Below, one piece after another: positions 32,866-40,571 of a stretch of 64,000 nucleotides of DNA (the first letter of the stretch is position 1; every line of letters begins with the position of its first letter). The stretch covers positions 1-64,000 of the forward strand of contig JAUHYL010000004.1 in the NCBI GenBank assembly GCA_030426545.1, in the 5' to 3' direction. This DNA comes from Gammaproteobacteria bacterium (GTDB lineage Bacteria > Pseudomonadota > Gammaproteobacteria > Pseudomonadales > Halieaceae). A model generated the notes under the pieces. That model was not told where the DNA came from. It was given only the letters and a program-made list of their open reading frames with translations, and made no database searches. The translations under genes were made by a program, and so were the position numbers.

Positions 32866-34035
32866 GTGAATTTCAATCTCAGTGAAGAACAGGGCCTGAT
32901 TCGCGACAGTATCGAGCGCTTCGTGGCCGACAATTATGCGTTCGACAAGCGCAATGCCACCGTGGCGATGGAGCATGGTTTCGATCCCGCTCACTGGCAA
33001 CAGTTTGCCGAGTTGGGCTGGTTGTCGATTCCTTTTGCAGAAGAGCACGGCGGCTTTGGCGGCGGACCGGTGGATAGCATGGTCATTATGCAGGAGTTTG
33101 GTAAAGGCCTTGTCGCCGAACCTTACCTGCCCACCGTGTTGCTGTTTGGTGGCCTGTTGCAGGCGGGTGCCGCTGACAGCGTCCAGGGCGAGCTAATTCC
33201 GCAGATCATCGCCGGTGAACTGCAGGGCGCATTCGCCCACGTCGAGCGCCAGAGTCGCTACGCGCTGGCTGACATCGCCACACGCGCCACCAACCAGGGC
33301 AGCACCTGGACTATCAACGGCGAGAAGACGGTCGTTCTGAACGGCGGTGCCGCGCAGAAATTAATCGTCGCCGCCCGCGTGTCCGGTGAGCAGGCCGACG
33401 AGGCGGGTATTACGCTGTTCCTGGTTGATGCATCGGACGGCGGGATAGAGCGCACAACCTATCGCATGACGGATGGCCAGGAGGCCGCCAACATCCGGTT
33501 TACGGATGTCGCGGCCGAGGCGGTGATAGGTGGCGTCGGTGAGGGTTTTGCGCTGATGCGTGAGGTCGTGGATAACGCCATGCTGGCGCTGTCTGCGCAT
33601 GCGCTGGGCGCGATGGACTATTTGCATGCACAAACACTGGAGTACTGTAAAACGCGCGAGCAGTTCGGTGTACCCATCGGCTCATTCCAGGCGCTGCAGC
33701 ACCGGCTGGTGGATATGTTCTCCGCCTGCGAGAATCAGCGTTCCTTGCTGTACAGGGCGGTCTGCGCGGTAGATGCCGGTAGTGAGGATGCCGAGCGCAG
33801 TCTGCTGGCGCTGAAAGTAATGACGGGCAAAGCGGGGCGCCATATTGGCGGCGAAGCCATTCAGCTGCACGGCGGCATGGGCATGACAAACGAATTGCCC
33901 ATCGGCTTTTACGTCAAGCGGCTGATGTTGATCAATACCCTGTTCGGCGATGCCGACCACCACCAGCGTCGTTTCGCGGCCCTGGTCAATGCGCCCGCCG
34001 CAGGCGGTGCTACCGCTCGCTCACAGGCGGCCTGA
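32866..34035 (+). CDS. Acyl-CoA dehydrogenase (second of a pair)
   Basis: A 389-residue acyl-CoA dehydrogenase starting at GTG 32866 with AGGAGG well placed. It is more divergent than its neighbour: the FAD segment reads FAHVERQSRYALADIATRATNQGSTWTINGEKTVVLNGGAAQKLIV. The motif GGMGMTNELPIGFYVKRL near 325-342 carries a Glu where short-chain and steroid-type enzymes place the catalytic base. Pairing with the gene 11 bp upstream suggests a heteromeric enzyme. Confidence 0.9.
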   Translation: MNFNLSEEQGLIRDSIERFVADNYAFDKRNATVAMEHGFDPAHWQQFAELGWLSIPFAEEHGGFGGGPVDSMVIMQEFGKGLVAEPYLPTVLLFGGLLQAGAADSVQGELIPQIIAGELQGAFAHVERQSRYALADIATRATNQGSTWTINGEKTVVLNGGAAQKLIVAARVSGEQADEAGITLFLVDASDGGIERTTYRMTDGQEAANIRFTDVAAEAVIGGVGEGFALMREVVDNAMLALSAHALGAMDYLHAQTLEYCKTREQFGVPIGSFQALQHRLVDMFSACENQRSLLYRAVCAVDAGSEDAERSLLALKVMTGKAGRHIGGEAIQLHGGMGMTNELPIGFYVKRLMLINTLFGDADHHQRRFAALVNAPAAGGATARSQAA

Positions 34036-34056
34036 CGGATTAAGGGGCGTGAACCG

Positions 34057-35145
34057 TCAGGTTCCGCCCTTACTGGTTAGAATGATTTCATCCGAATTTG
34101 CAGGCAGCGAGAACGCCGTGCCATCGCGGCCGACCGTGTAATCCGTAAACACCTCATCCACGCCCTCCAGCCAGACCGCCTCCAGGCCTGGCACCACCAG
34201 CGGCGGAACAATGTGGTAGTAAAGCAAGTGACCAACGTCCGCATCGCGGGCGGTCTGCGCCGCTTCTACCGGGCTGGCGTGGTAATCCAGTATATCCATG
34301 GTGACCTTGGCCACGGACGCGTTGCCCAGGCGGTCCGCTACCTCGCTCATCACCGTAACGATATTCGGCGCCAGTGCCTCGTGCACCAGCAGGTCGACGC
34401 CGCGGGCGAAGGTCTCGATATTGGCAGATTTGGCGGTATCGCCACTGATCAGAATGGAACGTTCCTTATAGGTGAATAGGTAACCTACCGCCGGTGACAC
34501 CGGTGCGTGATCGACAGCCAGCGCATGAATTTGCAGGCCGTCCCGCTCGTAAACCTGGGTGAGTTCACCCGCGGGCGGGAGGGCGAAGGGGTGGGCTCCC
34601 ATACCCTGCCCAGAAAGCGGGGCGACAGCGTCGCCATGGTGTGCATTGCGATACACGGCGTCCTGGCTGTAAGCGACGTTAAAGCCCGCAACGATCTTTT
34701 CGACGCCTTCCGGGCCAATAACCGGCAGGGGCTTGCTGTGGTTGCCGTTGACCCAGCGCATGGTGGCCATTTCACCCAGCCCGTCGATGTGGTCTGAGTG
34801 AAAATGCGTCAGCAGTACGCCCTCGATGCGACCCACCGGGTAGCGGATCGCCATCAGGTTGCGTACACCATTGGTGCCGGCGTCGACAATGAACACACGC
34901 TCGCCTACCTGGACAGCGATGCACGGCCCAGAGCGCTGCGGATCGGGCAAGGGGCCTCCGGCGCCGCAGAGCAGCAAATGCATGCCATCGGGAAGACCCG
35001 CAGTGGGATCCTGGCTCATGGCCGTTTCCACCGCGCGCGGCATGATACGTGCAACCAGATTGCCGCGCTGACTATAAACCAACGCGCCGAGGACACAGAT
35101 AATCACCAGAATTGTCAGTAGCTTCTTCAACTTTTCTCTCTCCAA
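34057..35145 (-). CDS. Membrane-anchored metallo-beta-lactamase-fold hydrolase
   Basis: A 362-residue protein with an N-terminal membrane anchor (about 9-26) and a periplasmic MBL domain. The zinc motif HxHxDH is at His114, His116, Asp118, His119 (LLTHFHSDHIDG). LLLCGAGGPLPDPQRSGPC and ILISGDTAKSANIE resemble the RNase Z/arylsulfatase-type subgroup. Substrate unknown. It lies 2 bp after the glutathione-transferase-like gene on the same strand, so they are probably co-transcribed. Confidence 0.85.
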   Translation of the reverse strand: MEREKLKKLLTILVIICVLGALVYSQRGNLVARIMPRAVETAMSQDPTAGLPDGMHLLLCGAGGPLPDPQRSGPCIAVQVGERVFIVDAGTNGVRNLMAIRYPVGRIEGVLLTHFHSDHIDGLGEMATMRWVNGNHSKPLPVIGPEGVEKIVAGFNVAYSQDAVYRNAHHGDAVAPLSGQGMGAHPFALPPAGELTQVYERDGLQIHALAVDHAPVSPAVGYLFTYKERSILISGDTAKSANIETFARGVDLLVHEALAPNIVTVMSEVADRLGNASVAKVTMDILDYHASPVEAAQTARDADVGHLLYYHIVPPLVVPGLEAVWLEGVDEVFTDYTVGRDGTAFSLPANSDEIILTSKGGT

Positions 35146-35147
35146 AG

Positions 35148-36248
35148 TCAGACCATCTTATCGGTACAGGAAAACGGTAAGGTCACACCCTCATTGACAC
35201 CGCTGTTCAATGTCTCGATGCGCCATAGCGGTTCCCAGCAGTCGTGGCGTTGCAGAATATTCTGCACTTCTGCCCGTGGCGCCTCGGGCAAGGCCAGGTA
35301 TTGCCTGCGCAGTTCCTCCAGGCACCACACGCGATAAGGCGACACCCGGGCGCCGGCATACGTCACCCCATCGACTGTGGGAGAAAAGCGTTTATTGCCA
35401 GCCTGAACTGCAAGGGCGTTTGCAGAAAGGTAGGGCAGGTAGACGGTGCCAATCTCCCGCAGCCATGGGCTCCAGTCCGCGGGAATACCCAGCAACCAGT
35501 CCCCCTGCACGTGGCCATGGCAGTTCCACATGCGCGCCACCCATTCCCATACCGCAGGAGCACGCTGTTTCATGATTTCAGCCGGTACCGGGTCCTGAGA
35601 AAAGTGACGGAAGAAGGGACCGGTAAATGCAATGTCCACCAGACTGGGGCTATTGCCCAAAAAGAACGGTCGGTCAGAGAACACAGCCTGCATCCAGTCG
35701 AGGTTGCGCAGGTAAGTGTCTTCAACCTGTTCCCGGTTCTGCTCACTCACACCGTCGCCGAAGGAGTAGCCGCGTTGACGACGGCGCAACACGAAGCGTT
35801 TCAAGAAACGCGGCGCCGGTACACCCACCGTAATTTCATCCACGAGGTGACGGCTCTGTAACAACGCGCCTTCTGCGCTGTACCAGCGGTGGTGCATGGC
35901 AGGTCGCCACAGCCACTCGTCGGCGTAGTCCTCAAGCAGGAGCGAGAGAAAACGCTGCACGGGATCTATCGGGACGATGGGTGGCTCGGGGTAATGGTGC
36001 TCCAGCCACGCGATGATGGGCGTGGTATCGGTTATCCAGCGGCCGTCAGCGAGTGTTGCTGCTGGCATCTGCGAGGTGCCGGTCTCTCGCGTCACCAAGG
36101 GCATAATACGACGCGTGTTCATCGGCTCGAACTGGTAGGCGATACCCTTGGCTCGCAGGTACATCTCCAGTTTGCCGGTAAAGTAGGAAAGGTTCGAGCC
36201 GTATACCGTCAGGAGCTCAATGCCGGTAATGTCTGGTTGCTGCTGCAT
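35148..36248 (-). CDS. Glutathione S-transferase-family protein
   Basis: A 366-residue protein whose first ~80 residues form a GST N-terminal thioredoxin fold (LLTVYGSNLSYFTGKLEMYLRAKGIAYQ ... QMPAATLADGRWITDTTPIIAWLEHHYP). The helical C-terminal part (about 95-240) is followed by an extra ~120 residues not found in ordinary GSTs. Ser or Tyr in YGSNLSYF may activate glutathione. Together with the DsbA-like double protein it suggests glutathione-dependent chemistry in this region. Confidence 0.82.
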   Translation of the reverse strand: MQQQPDITGIELLTVYGSNLSYFTGKLEMYLRAKGIAYQFEPMNTRRIMPLVTRETGTSQMPAATLADGRWITDTTPIIAWLEHHYPEPPIVPIDPVQRFLSLLLEDYADEWLWRPAMHHRWYSAEGALLQSRHLVDEITVGVPAPRFLKRFVLRRRQRGYSFGDGVSEQNREQVEDTYLRNLDWMQAVFSDRPFFLGNSPSLVDIAFTGPFFRHFSQDPVPAEIMKQRAPAVWEWVARMWNCHGHVQGDWLLGIPADWSPWLREIGTVYLPYLSANALAVQAGNKRFSPTVDGVTYAGARVSPYRVWCLEELRRQYLALPEAPRAEVQNILQRHDCWEPLWRIETLNSGVNEGVTLPFSCTDKMV

Positions 36249-36263
36249 GGCAGTGCCCGCCTG

Positions 36264-37043
36264 TTAATCCTGCGCGCCCAGGCTCTGGTGCAAACGATTC
36301 ATGCCACCTATCCAGCGGTCGTAGTCAGAGGCCTTGCGCTGCATATAGGTTTTCACCTCATCGTGAGTGAGAATGAGAAAGGCATCGCGTTCGAGGTGTT
36401 GCACCACAATCCCAGCCAGCTCGTCTGGCTCCATCATGCCGTCCACCGCCGCCGCCTGTACGCCCATGTCCTCCGCACTTTCGGTCATGGCGGTACGCAC
36501 CGCCTGTGGGCATAGAACAGAGACCCGAATGCCCTGGTGAGCGTAGGTCATGGCGATCCATTCGGCAAAGCCTACCGCGGCGTGTTTAGTGACACCATAG
36601 GCGGCGCCACCAATCTGGTTCAACAGCCCTGCGGCGGAAGCAGTATTGAGCAGGTTACCGCCGCCGCGCGCGATCATACGGGGGATCATGTGACGCGCGG
36701 CGTACACATGCGACATCACGTTGATATTCCAGGATAGCTGCCACTCTTCATTGGCAGACTGTTCGCTCTCACCGTACAGCACGCCAGCGTTGGAACAGAA
36801 CAGGCTGATGGGCCCGATACTGTCTTCGGTAACGTCGATAACCCGCTTGATATCCTCTTCCCTGGACACGTCGGCCTGCATCGCAATGCAGCCGAGTTCA
36901 TCGGCCGTTGCCTGGGCCGTATCCTCGTTCAGATCAACCGCAATCACAGATGCCGCCCCTTCGGCGATGAAACGCGACGCCAGGGTACGACCGATACCGC
37001 TGCCTGCGCCAGTGACCACGATTACCCCGCCCTTGATCTGCAT
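36264..37043 (-). CDS. Short-chain dehydrogenase/reductase
   Basis: A 259-residue classical SDR. The NAD(P) motif GAGSGIG is at 9-15 and CSNAGVLYG at about 86-94; the catalytic Tyr and Lys are in AAYGVTKHAAVGFAEW (about 148-163), with the Ser in NTASAAGLL. The start at 37043 (MQIKGGVIVVTGAG) gives the usual length. It lies 16 bp before the GST-like gene on the same strand, forming SDR-GST-MBL, and is divergent from the DUF1330 gene across a TGACACA-type dyad. Confidence 0.9.
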   Translation of the reverse strand: MQIKGGVIVVTGAGSGIGRTLASRFIAEGAASVIAVDLNEDTAQATADELGCIAMQADVSREEDIKRVIDVTEDSIGPISLFCSNAGVLYGESEQSANEEWQLSWNINVMSHVYAARHMIPRMIARGGGNLLNTASAAGLLNQIGGAAYGVTKHAAVGFAEWIAMTYAHQGIRVSVLCPQAVRTAMTESAEDMGVQAAAVDGMMEPDELAGIVVQHLERDAFLILTHDEVKTYMQRKASDYDRWIGGMNRLHQSLGAQD

Positions 37044-37109
37044 AAAGGCATGCCTCCCTGTGCTTTGAAAAACGCCTGGTCTTCGCTGTGATGATCGGCC
37101 CGCAAACTG

Positions 37110-37138
37110 TTGACACAATACATGTCGTTTCCTATAAA
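37110..37138 (+). promoter_or_regulatory. Strong sigma70-type promoter of the DUF1330 gene
   Basis: Consensus TTGACA at 37110-37115 and TATAAA at 37133-37138 are separated by exactly 17 bases. Transcription would begin near 37145, leaving about 30 bases before the ATG at 37175. The operator-like dyad at 37111-37127 overlaps the -35 and most of the spacer, so a bound regulator should block RNA polymerase. Confidence 0.75.
37111..37127. promoter_or_regulatory. TGACACA-N5-TGYCR operator-like site B
   Basis: TGACA CAATACA TGTCG, with arms spaced as in site A (29508-29524), and both copies are followed by TTT. It lies between the divergent SDR and DUF1330 genes and could control both. Confidence 0.55.
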
Positions 37139-37174
37139 GTCATCACCGAACAGGTAGGTGGGAGCGTGAAGTCC

Positions 37175-37591
37175 ATGCAGGTTTTCAACGGTTTAGTACC
37201 CAACAAGGAACAACTCGCCGGATTTTTCGAGGGTGACGAAGAAGCGATCTACATGGTTAATCTGCTGAAATACCGCGAGCATGCAGAGTATGCCGATGGC
37301 AGGAAAACCGAACTCACTGGTCGCGAAGCCTATGCGCTTTATGGCGTGGGCGTGCAGCGCTGTCTTGCAAAAGTGGGCGGAAGCATCACGTTTGCGGGCA
37401 AAGTGAGCCGCCTGGTGCTGGGAGAGGTCGAGGAACTGTGGGACGACGTTGTGATCGCCATGTATCCCAGCCGTGCAGCTATGCTGGAAATGATGCAACT
37501 GCCCGAGATGACAGAGATCGGCGAACACCGCATGGCAGGTTTGGCAGGTCAGTTGAATATCGAAACGGCTATTGCTGAAGCGCACGGGTAA
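37175..37591 (+). CDS. DUF1330-domain protein
   Basis: A 138-residue protein of the ferredoxin-like dimeric alpha/beta-barrel type. AIYMVNLLKYREHAEYADGR and GREAYALYGVGVQRCLAKVGGSITFAGKV, then VVIAMYPSRAAMLEMM, are typical of DUF1330, whose function is unknown. The ATG at 37175 is chosen for GGGAG 10 bases upstream; a GTG at 37166 is too close to that site. The promoter just upstream is the best in the accessory region. Confidence 0.82.
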   Translation: MQVFNGLVPNKEQLAGFFEGDEEAIYMVNLLKYREHAEYADGRKTELTGREAYALYGVGVQRCLAKVGGSITFAGKVSRLVLGEVEELWDDVVIAMYPSRAAMLEMMQLPEMTEIGEHRMAGLAGQLNIETAIAEAHG

Positions 37592-37618
37592 ACTGCGTCG
37601 CAAGCGCAACCTTGCGCA

Positions 37619-38491
37619 TCAGGGCGGTAGCGGCCGGTGGAACCAGGCGCCCAGGAATGTCGTGGCCGTTGTCTTGGTATAAGACTGATTGGTGGCGGCG
37701 AAATCAATGAACAGGGGCGTATCGCCGTCACGCATCCAGCCGACCCCGCCGTGACCGAACAAGCCGCCCTCGTCGCGAATCCAGCCCTGTATCTCCCGGT
37801 AGGGATTGGCGCCTCCCACATTCACTATCTCGCGCCAGCTATCGCTGAAAAACGCCGGCGCCCAGGTAGAACCGTTTTGAGCGCGGCCATCCGGGAAAGG
37901 ATTCAGCGGTGGTGTGACGCCATAGGTGTTGAACACATTGCTGATCATCACAACGTCGGCCCACGTCCAGCCTGTCATGTCCCAGCCGTTCAAAATGCCA
38001 TCGCATTCATGATTATTCCAGGGTGGGCAGACCGCGCGAATTTCGTTCCAGCTCAGTTCGATGAACAGGTCCGGTTGGGCGAACTCGGCAATACCCGCCA
38101 TCTGCACAGTGTCAGTGATCGGGCGCTCCAACTCCTCAAAAATAGGGGTCAGGTAGTAGCTCCGGGTGGAGTCGATAATGGCTTCCGCGCCAGGGTTGCC
38201 AGCCAGCGGCACGTTGGTGACCACGCAGACCGGGTTGGTGTCTCCGGGGCAGAGAAAGTCGTCGCCGTTACTCCAGCGGAGAAATACCCAGCCGATGTCC
38301 GGCACGGCGGTGAATGTTTCGCTAAACGTGGCGTCATCGATTTCGTGCACGCAGGTAAGCTGGCTCGGGCAGATACCCGAACCCACTGATTGCACCTCAC
38401 CGCCATCCGGTACCATGACCTGTAACCGGCATCCTTGCAGGATAGTCAGCGCTGCAACCAGTACCAGCGGGGCAATCCCTCGTTGTCTCAT
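37619..38491 (-). CDS. Putative lipoprotein, tandem paralogue 2
   Basis: A 290-residue exported protein of unknown function. The signal peptide ends LTILQGC, making Cys21 a probable lipidation site. The N-terminal part (VMVPDGGEVQSVGSGICPSQLTC ... VPDIGWVFLRWSNGDDFLC) looks like the divergent InlB B-repeat fold. The C-terminal part contains ILNGWDMTGWTWADVVMISNVFNTYG and GSTWAPAFFSDSWRE, resembling segments of DUF1566/PEP-CTERM proteins. AGGAGG precedes the ATG at 38491. It is a clear paralogue of the next gene upstream; six or more Cys are shared. Confidence 0.7.
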   Translation of the reverse strand: MRQRGIAPLVLVAALTILQGCRLQVMVPDGGEVQSVGSGICPSQLTCVHEIDDATFSETFTAVPDIGWVFLRWSNGDDFLCPGDTNPVCVVTNVPLAGNPGAEAIIDSTRSYYLTPIFEELERPITDTVQMAGIAEFAQPDLFIELSWNEIRAVCPPWNNHECDGILNGWDMTGWTWADVVMISNVFNTYGVTPPLNPFPDGRAQNGSTWAPAFFSDSWREIVNVGGANPYREIQGWIRDEGGLFGHGGVGWMRDGDTPLFIDFAATNQSYTKTTATTFLGAWFHRPLPP

Positions 38492-38582
38492 TAGCTGTTC
38501 CTCCTGCCCGCGTTTACTTTCGCCACCGGTTGCTGACGTTCCTGCAAGTCTGCGACGATGCACATGGGAGTGCTGCGATGGC

Positions 38583-39458
38583 TCACGGTAAAGCCCGGTA
38601 AAACCAGGCCCCAACGTAAAAGGGCGCAGATGCCTTGTTCAGACCCGCGTTAGTTCTCACCAAATCCGAAACACCGGGGTCGGTCGCATCGCTCATCTCC
38701 CCGATTAATCCGATGGCGCCCGAACCCGGGGAGGAATCTCGCAACCAGCCGTGGGTAGCGCGGCCCGGTGGCAGGGTGGGCAGTAAGGTGGGCCGCCAAC
38801 CTGCATTAAAAAACGCCGGGGCCCACGTGGAGTTCACCTCGGTGTGTGTATCAATATTGGTAGACGACAGGGGAGGGCTGACGCCATAGGTATTGAACAT
38901 CGCATTCATGGTCAGTGCGTCCGCCCAGGTCCAGCCATCCATACGCCAGCCATTGATAATTTCGTCGTCACAGACGCCGCCGTTGCCGACACGGCACACA
39001 TCAGTGATCTGAAACCAGGAGAGGCCGATAAACAGGTCTGGCTGTGCAATCTCCACACCGAGCGAGGGAAACGCCATCGTGTCAGTGATTTCCCGGTCTA
39101 GTTGTTCAAACACAGGGGACAGAAAAAAGCTGCGCGTGGAATCGATGATGGCTTCTGCGGCGGGATTGCCGGCGAGCGGCACATTGGTCACGTTGCAAAC
39201 AGGATTGGCGCTGCCGGCGCATAGAAAGTCGTCACCTGTGCTCCAACGCAGAAATACCCAGCCGGGCAGCGGCTCGGCAATATAGGAATCGTTGAACGTC
39301 GCATCCACGATCTCCTGTACACACGAGGTCTGGGGAGGGCAGGTTGAACTGCTGATCAGCGATCTGACCTGCCCGCCGGCCGGCACCAGGATCTGAAATT
39401 TACAGCCCTGAGCGAGCAGGAGGCAAAGCAGTAGCAGAAGCAGGGGTGTGCGGTTCAC
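38583..39458 (-). CDS. Putative lipoprotein, tandem paralogue 1
   Basis: A 291-residue paralogue of the adjacent downstream gene. It starts at GTG 39458 with GGGAG 7 bases before. The signal peptide LLLLLLCLLLAQGC points to lipidation at Cys19, though the lipobox (AQGC) is not ideal. Shared blocks include GWVFLRWSxGDDFLC, NPVCxVTNVPLAGNPxAEAIIDSTRS, QPDLFIxLSW, NGWxMxGWTWAD, FNTYGVxPPL and STWAPAFF. Gene duplication is the simplest explanation. No enzyme motif is visible. Confidence 0.7.
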   Translation of the reverse strand: MNRTPLLLLLLCLLLAQGCKFQILVPAGGQVRSLISSSTCPPQTSCVQEIVDATFNDSYIAEPLPGWVFLRWSTGDDFLCAGSANPVCNVTNVPLAGNPAAEAIIDSTRSFFLSPVFEQLDREITDTMAFPSLGVEIAQPDLFIGLSWFQITDVCRVGNGGVCDDEIINGWRMDGWTWADALTMNAMFNTYGVSPPLSSTNIDTHTEVNSTWAPAFFNAGWRPTLLPTLPPGRATHGWLRDSSPGSGAIGLIGEMSDATDPGVSDLVRTNAGLNKASAPFYVGAWFYRALP

Positions 39459-39641
39459 GTAACAGCTCCCGGTTGCGGCAAAGGGCAGTGTTCGAGCCAG
39501 CACACTGGCTCGACTCTGTATATATAGAGCCTGGCGAAGATTCTCGCAATTCCGGGGCGCGACCTCTGTCGCCAAATTACATTAGATATGCATCATAAGC
39601 TATTGTATTAAAATGATTAAGCTGGCCATATTACCCGTAGC

Positions 39642-40373
39642 TCAAGGTTCAGGATACTCGTCGCGCCGCTTCACCCACGCCATGGGCCAGGGTAAATCGT
39701 GCTCGGCGCGTCCCAGGGGTGCGACATCCATGTGCTGATAAGCGCCGTTAAGCATATCCAGCCCGCGGGCGTAGCAGGAATACGTGTGGTAGATGTCATC
39801 GCCCTGACGGCAGAACGCACTCAATCCGGGAGCCTCTTCACCGTTGGCACTCTGCGTGCCAAAGTTGTAGTTCTTCGTTTGCTGTAAACCCGCAGCACCA
39901 TCGGCACTGTCTTCTGACGGACGATCAAATGACACGCCGTAATCAAAATTAAAGTCCGAGCCCTGCGAAGACACCCAGTCGAACTGCCACCCCATGCGCT
40001 GTCGATAAGACTGCAGCGCCTGCAGTGGCCCACGTGATATCACCACCAGCTTGATGTTGCGCGCGCGCAAATGGGGGGTCGTGCCGTCGTAGTTGTCAGC
40101 CCAGAACGAACAGCTGGGGCAGCCTTCCTGCCAGTCGGGCCCAAACATGAAATGATAAACCAGCAACTGGTCGCAGCCGTCGAACAGCTCGGCGAGCGAC
40201 CGTTCTCCTTCCGTTGTAAAGAAGCGGTAGTTCTTATCCACTCGCACCCATGGCAGCGAGCGACGCGCCTGGGCCAGTTCCTCCCGTTGCCGCGTGAAGG
40301 CCTTCTCCCGGTCGAGCAGTTTGCGCCGTTCGGTGAGCCATTCCTCGCGCGTTACAACCTCATGTAGCGACAT
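39642..40373 (-). CDS. DUF899 thioredoxin-like protein
   Basis: A 243-residue DUF899-family protein with a thioredoxin fold. The diagnostic text LLVYHFMFGPDWQEGCPSCSFWADNYDG is at about 70-97, with CPSC at 85-88. The N-terminal ~45 residues are the helical arm typical of the family (EEWLTERRKLLDREKAFTRQREELAQARRSLPWVRVD). There is no signal peptide. Its biological role is unknown; a redox or peroxide function is only suggested by the fold. Confidence 0.88.
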   Translation of the reverse strand: MSLHEVVTREEWLTERRKLLDREKAFTRQREELAQARRSLPWVRVDKNYRFFTTEGERSLAELFDGCDQLLVYHFMFGPDWQEGCPSCSFWADNYDGTTPHLRARNIKLVVISRGPLQALQSYRQRMGWQFDWVSSQGSDFNFDYGVSFDRPSEDSADGAAGLQQTKNYNFGTQSANGEEAPGLSAFCRQGDDIYHTYSCYARGLDMLNGAYQHMDVAPLGRAEHDLPWPMAWVKRRDEYPEP

Positions 40374-40511
40374 CGGACTTCCCTCCTGTTGCTATTCACA
40401 AAGCATAGTCCAGTGCGAGCGTGACAGGCACCGAGCTGCAAGAACGCCTGCGCACCCGGGTGACCCGTTCGACGCTCGAAGCGAGTGGCGCCGCAACGGC
40501 CAATGACTTGT

Positions 40512-40528
40512 TGGCAGTAACTGTGTCA
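40512..40528. promoter_or_regulatory. TGACACA-N5-TGYCR operator-like site C
   Basis: Read on the minus strand this is TGACA CAGTTAC TGCCA, the same arm spacing as sites A and B with one arm mismatch. It lies 44 bp before the start of a nitronate monooxygenase-family gene. Confidence 0.5.
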
Positions 40529-40571
40529 ATATAGCGCTCCCTTAATCAGTGAAGCGGCACGAAGCAATCCC

